Source: Lachnospiraceae bacterium UBA935
GTDB lineage: Bacteria; Bacillota; Clostridia; Lachnospirales; Lachnospiraceae
Length of the DNA stretch: 13,278 nucleotides
Direction of reading: 5' to 3'
Assembly: GCA_002293525.1 (NCBI GenBank)
Contig: DBDJ01000060.1
Coordinates: 1-13,278 of the forward strand
The notes under the pieces are model-generated. The model saw nothing but the letters and a program-made list of their open reading frames with translations, was not told the origin of the DNA and searched no databases. How positions within the stretch are numbered: the first letter of the stretch is position 1; each line of letters opens with the position of its first letter. Below are positions 12,616 through 13,278 of this stretch, in pieces. The translations under genes were made by a program, and so were the position numbers.

Positions 12616-13278
12616 TTATAATATCCCCAGCCCTGCACTGGCATAACCTGAAATAGAAGTAATCGGTGATAGGCCTGTTGCTGTTGCTGTAAATACTACC
12701 AGAACCCGAGTATTTATGGCCAAAGATATTGCCAGACCGGTAGAAGTTCCTATACTGCTTGTTCCGACGGCAAGATTTCCGGTATAATTTGGCGTGAGAT
12801 TCACTGTTGCCACAATTGAAAACACATTGCCTCCTGGCGGCGCAGTGAAAACACTTGCCTGAACGCTGATTATGGAACTGATTAAACTCAGCGATATTGA
12901 TGTGGAAAAGAATGCACTTATAGAATTTAAAATACCATCTCTTGGCATAGTGTAGGCAAAGTTGACTAAAGCTGTTCCAGTGGAAGTAATATCGATGGCG
13001 TTTCCTACAATGGCAATTCCGGGTGCGGAAGTGCCGAAACCTATAAATCCGTTAGTACCTACTAGACCACCTGCTATTGTTGTTAAGTTTACCGGACTCC
13101 CTGATGCCAGTGGGATAATAGCACTTCCGCTGGCCGGACCGGTCGGGCCGGTGTCGCCCATCGCTCCGACGGGACCAGTATCGCCTGTTGCTCCGACGGG
13201 GCCGGTGTCGCCCGTCGCTCCGGTCGGGCCGATTTCACCGATGGGACCGGTATCTCCTGTTGCTCCAATGGGACCGGT
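12616..13278 (-). CDS. Collagen-like exosporium/surface protein with BclB-type C-terminal domain (5' end outside window)
   Basis: The reading frame is open to the window edge, giving 220 C-terminal residues. The visible start of the fragment is 16 consecutive Gly-X-Y triplets (residues 2-49), mostly GPT/GPV/GPI, GAT and GDT. This is a bacterial collagen-like stalk whose many threonines are typical O-glycosylation sites. It is followed by a Ser/Thr/Gly/Ala-rich hydrophobic domain of about 170 residues, beginning near SAIIPLASG, that matches the BclB/exosporium C-terminal domain type. In spore formers such proteins trimerise through the C-terminal domain and form hair-like spore surface filaments. 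An ATG at 13161 lies inside the collagen repeat and is not the real start. A terminator follows, so this gene is a separate unit from the PTS operon, probably sporulation-controlled, though its promoter is not in view. Confidence 0.88.
   Translation of the reverse strand, partial: TGPIGATGDTGPIGEIGPTGATGDTGPVGATGDTGPVGAMGDTGPTGPASGSAIIPLASGSPVNLTTIAGGLVGTNGFIGFGTSAPGIAIVGNAIDITSTGTALVNFAYTMPRDGILNSISAFFSTSISLSLISSIISVQASVFTAPPGGNVFSIVATVNLTPNYTGNLAVGTSSIGTSTGLAISLAINTRVLVVFTATATGLSPITSISGYASAGLGIL

Overview
The window reads as chromosomal DNA of a spore-forming, probably anaerobic Bacillota bacterium (Clostridia or Negativicutes type). The grounds are a class III fructose-1,6-bisphosphatase, an HPr with the Gram-positive regulatory Ser46, a large PRD-type PTS regulator, strong AAGGAG-type ribosome binding sites, and a collagen-like protein with a BclB/exosporium-type C-terminal domain. 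The genus cannot be fixed from this sequence.

Nearly everything lies on the minus strand, so transcription runs from high to low coordinates. At the right edge is the 3' part of a Gly-X-Y collagen-like surface or exosporium protein (12616-13278, 5' end outside the window), closed by a hairpin terminator (12555-12592). After an AT-rich control region (about 12345-12550) comes a tightly packed carbohydrate PTS operon. Its order is: PRD/EIIB regulator (10794-12344); fructose/Ntr-type EIIA (10309-10812); mannose-family EIIA, EIIB, EIIC and EIID (7773-10269); iron-dependent alcohol dehydrogenase (6550-7692); zinc-dependent MDR dehydrogenase (5453-6499); HPr (5174-5437); Enzyme I (3336-5060); class II ketose-bisphosphate aldolase (2380-3267). 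The aldolase also has a near-consensus sigma-A promoter of its own. Downstream is fbp, class III fructose-1,6-bisphosphatase (312-2264), probably transcribed separately. At the left edge a short plus-strand gene (32-181) converges on fbp, with a long hairpin (223-256) between them.

The operon encodes a complete phosphorelay: PEP to EI to HPr to EIIA to EIIB, with EIIC/EIID as the membrane permease. It also encodes two oxidoreductases and an aldolase that would feed the sugar phosphate into triose phosphates. The layout (PRD regulator, mannose-family EII, zinc dehydrogenase, class II aldolase) recalls L-sorbose operons. The substrate is not determined here, and no sugar-phosphate kinase is present.

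The most notable points are: (i) the regulator and the following EIIA look like one five-domain LicR/MtlR-type protein split at a run of six G, where a -1 shift would fuse them; (ii) a six-unit degenerate 14-bp repeat of small palindromes fills the ptsH-ptsI gap; (iii) a 19-bp sequence is triplicated through the stop codon of the EIIA gene; (iv) a C(UUCG)G-capped hairpin separates the transporter genes from the enzyme genes; (v) a promoter overlaps the aldolase ribosome binding site.
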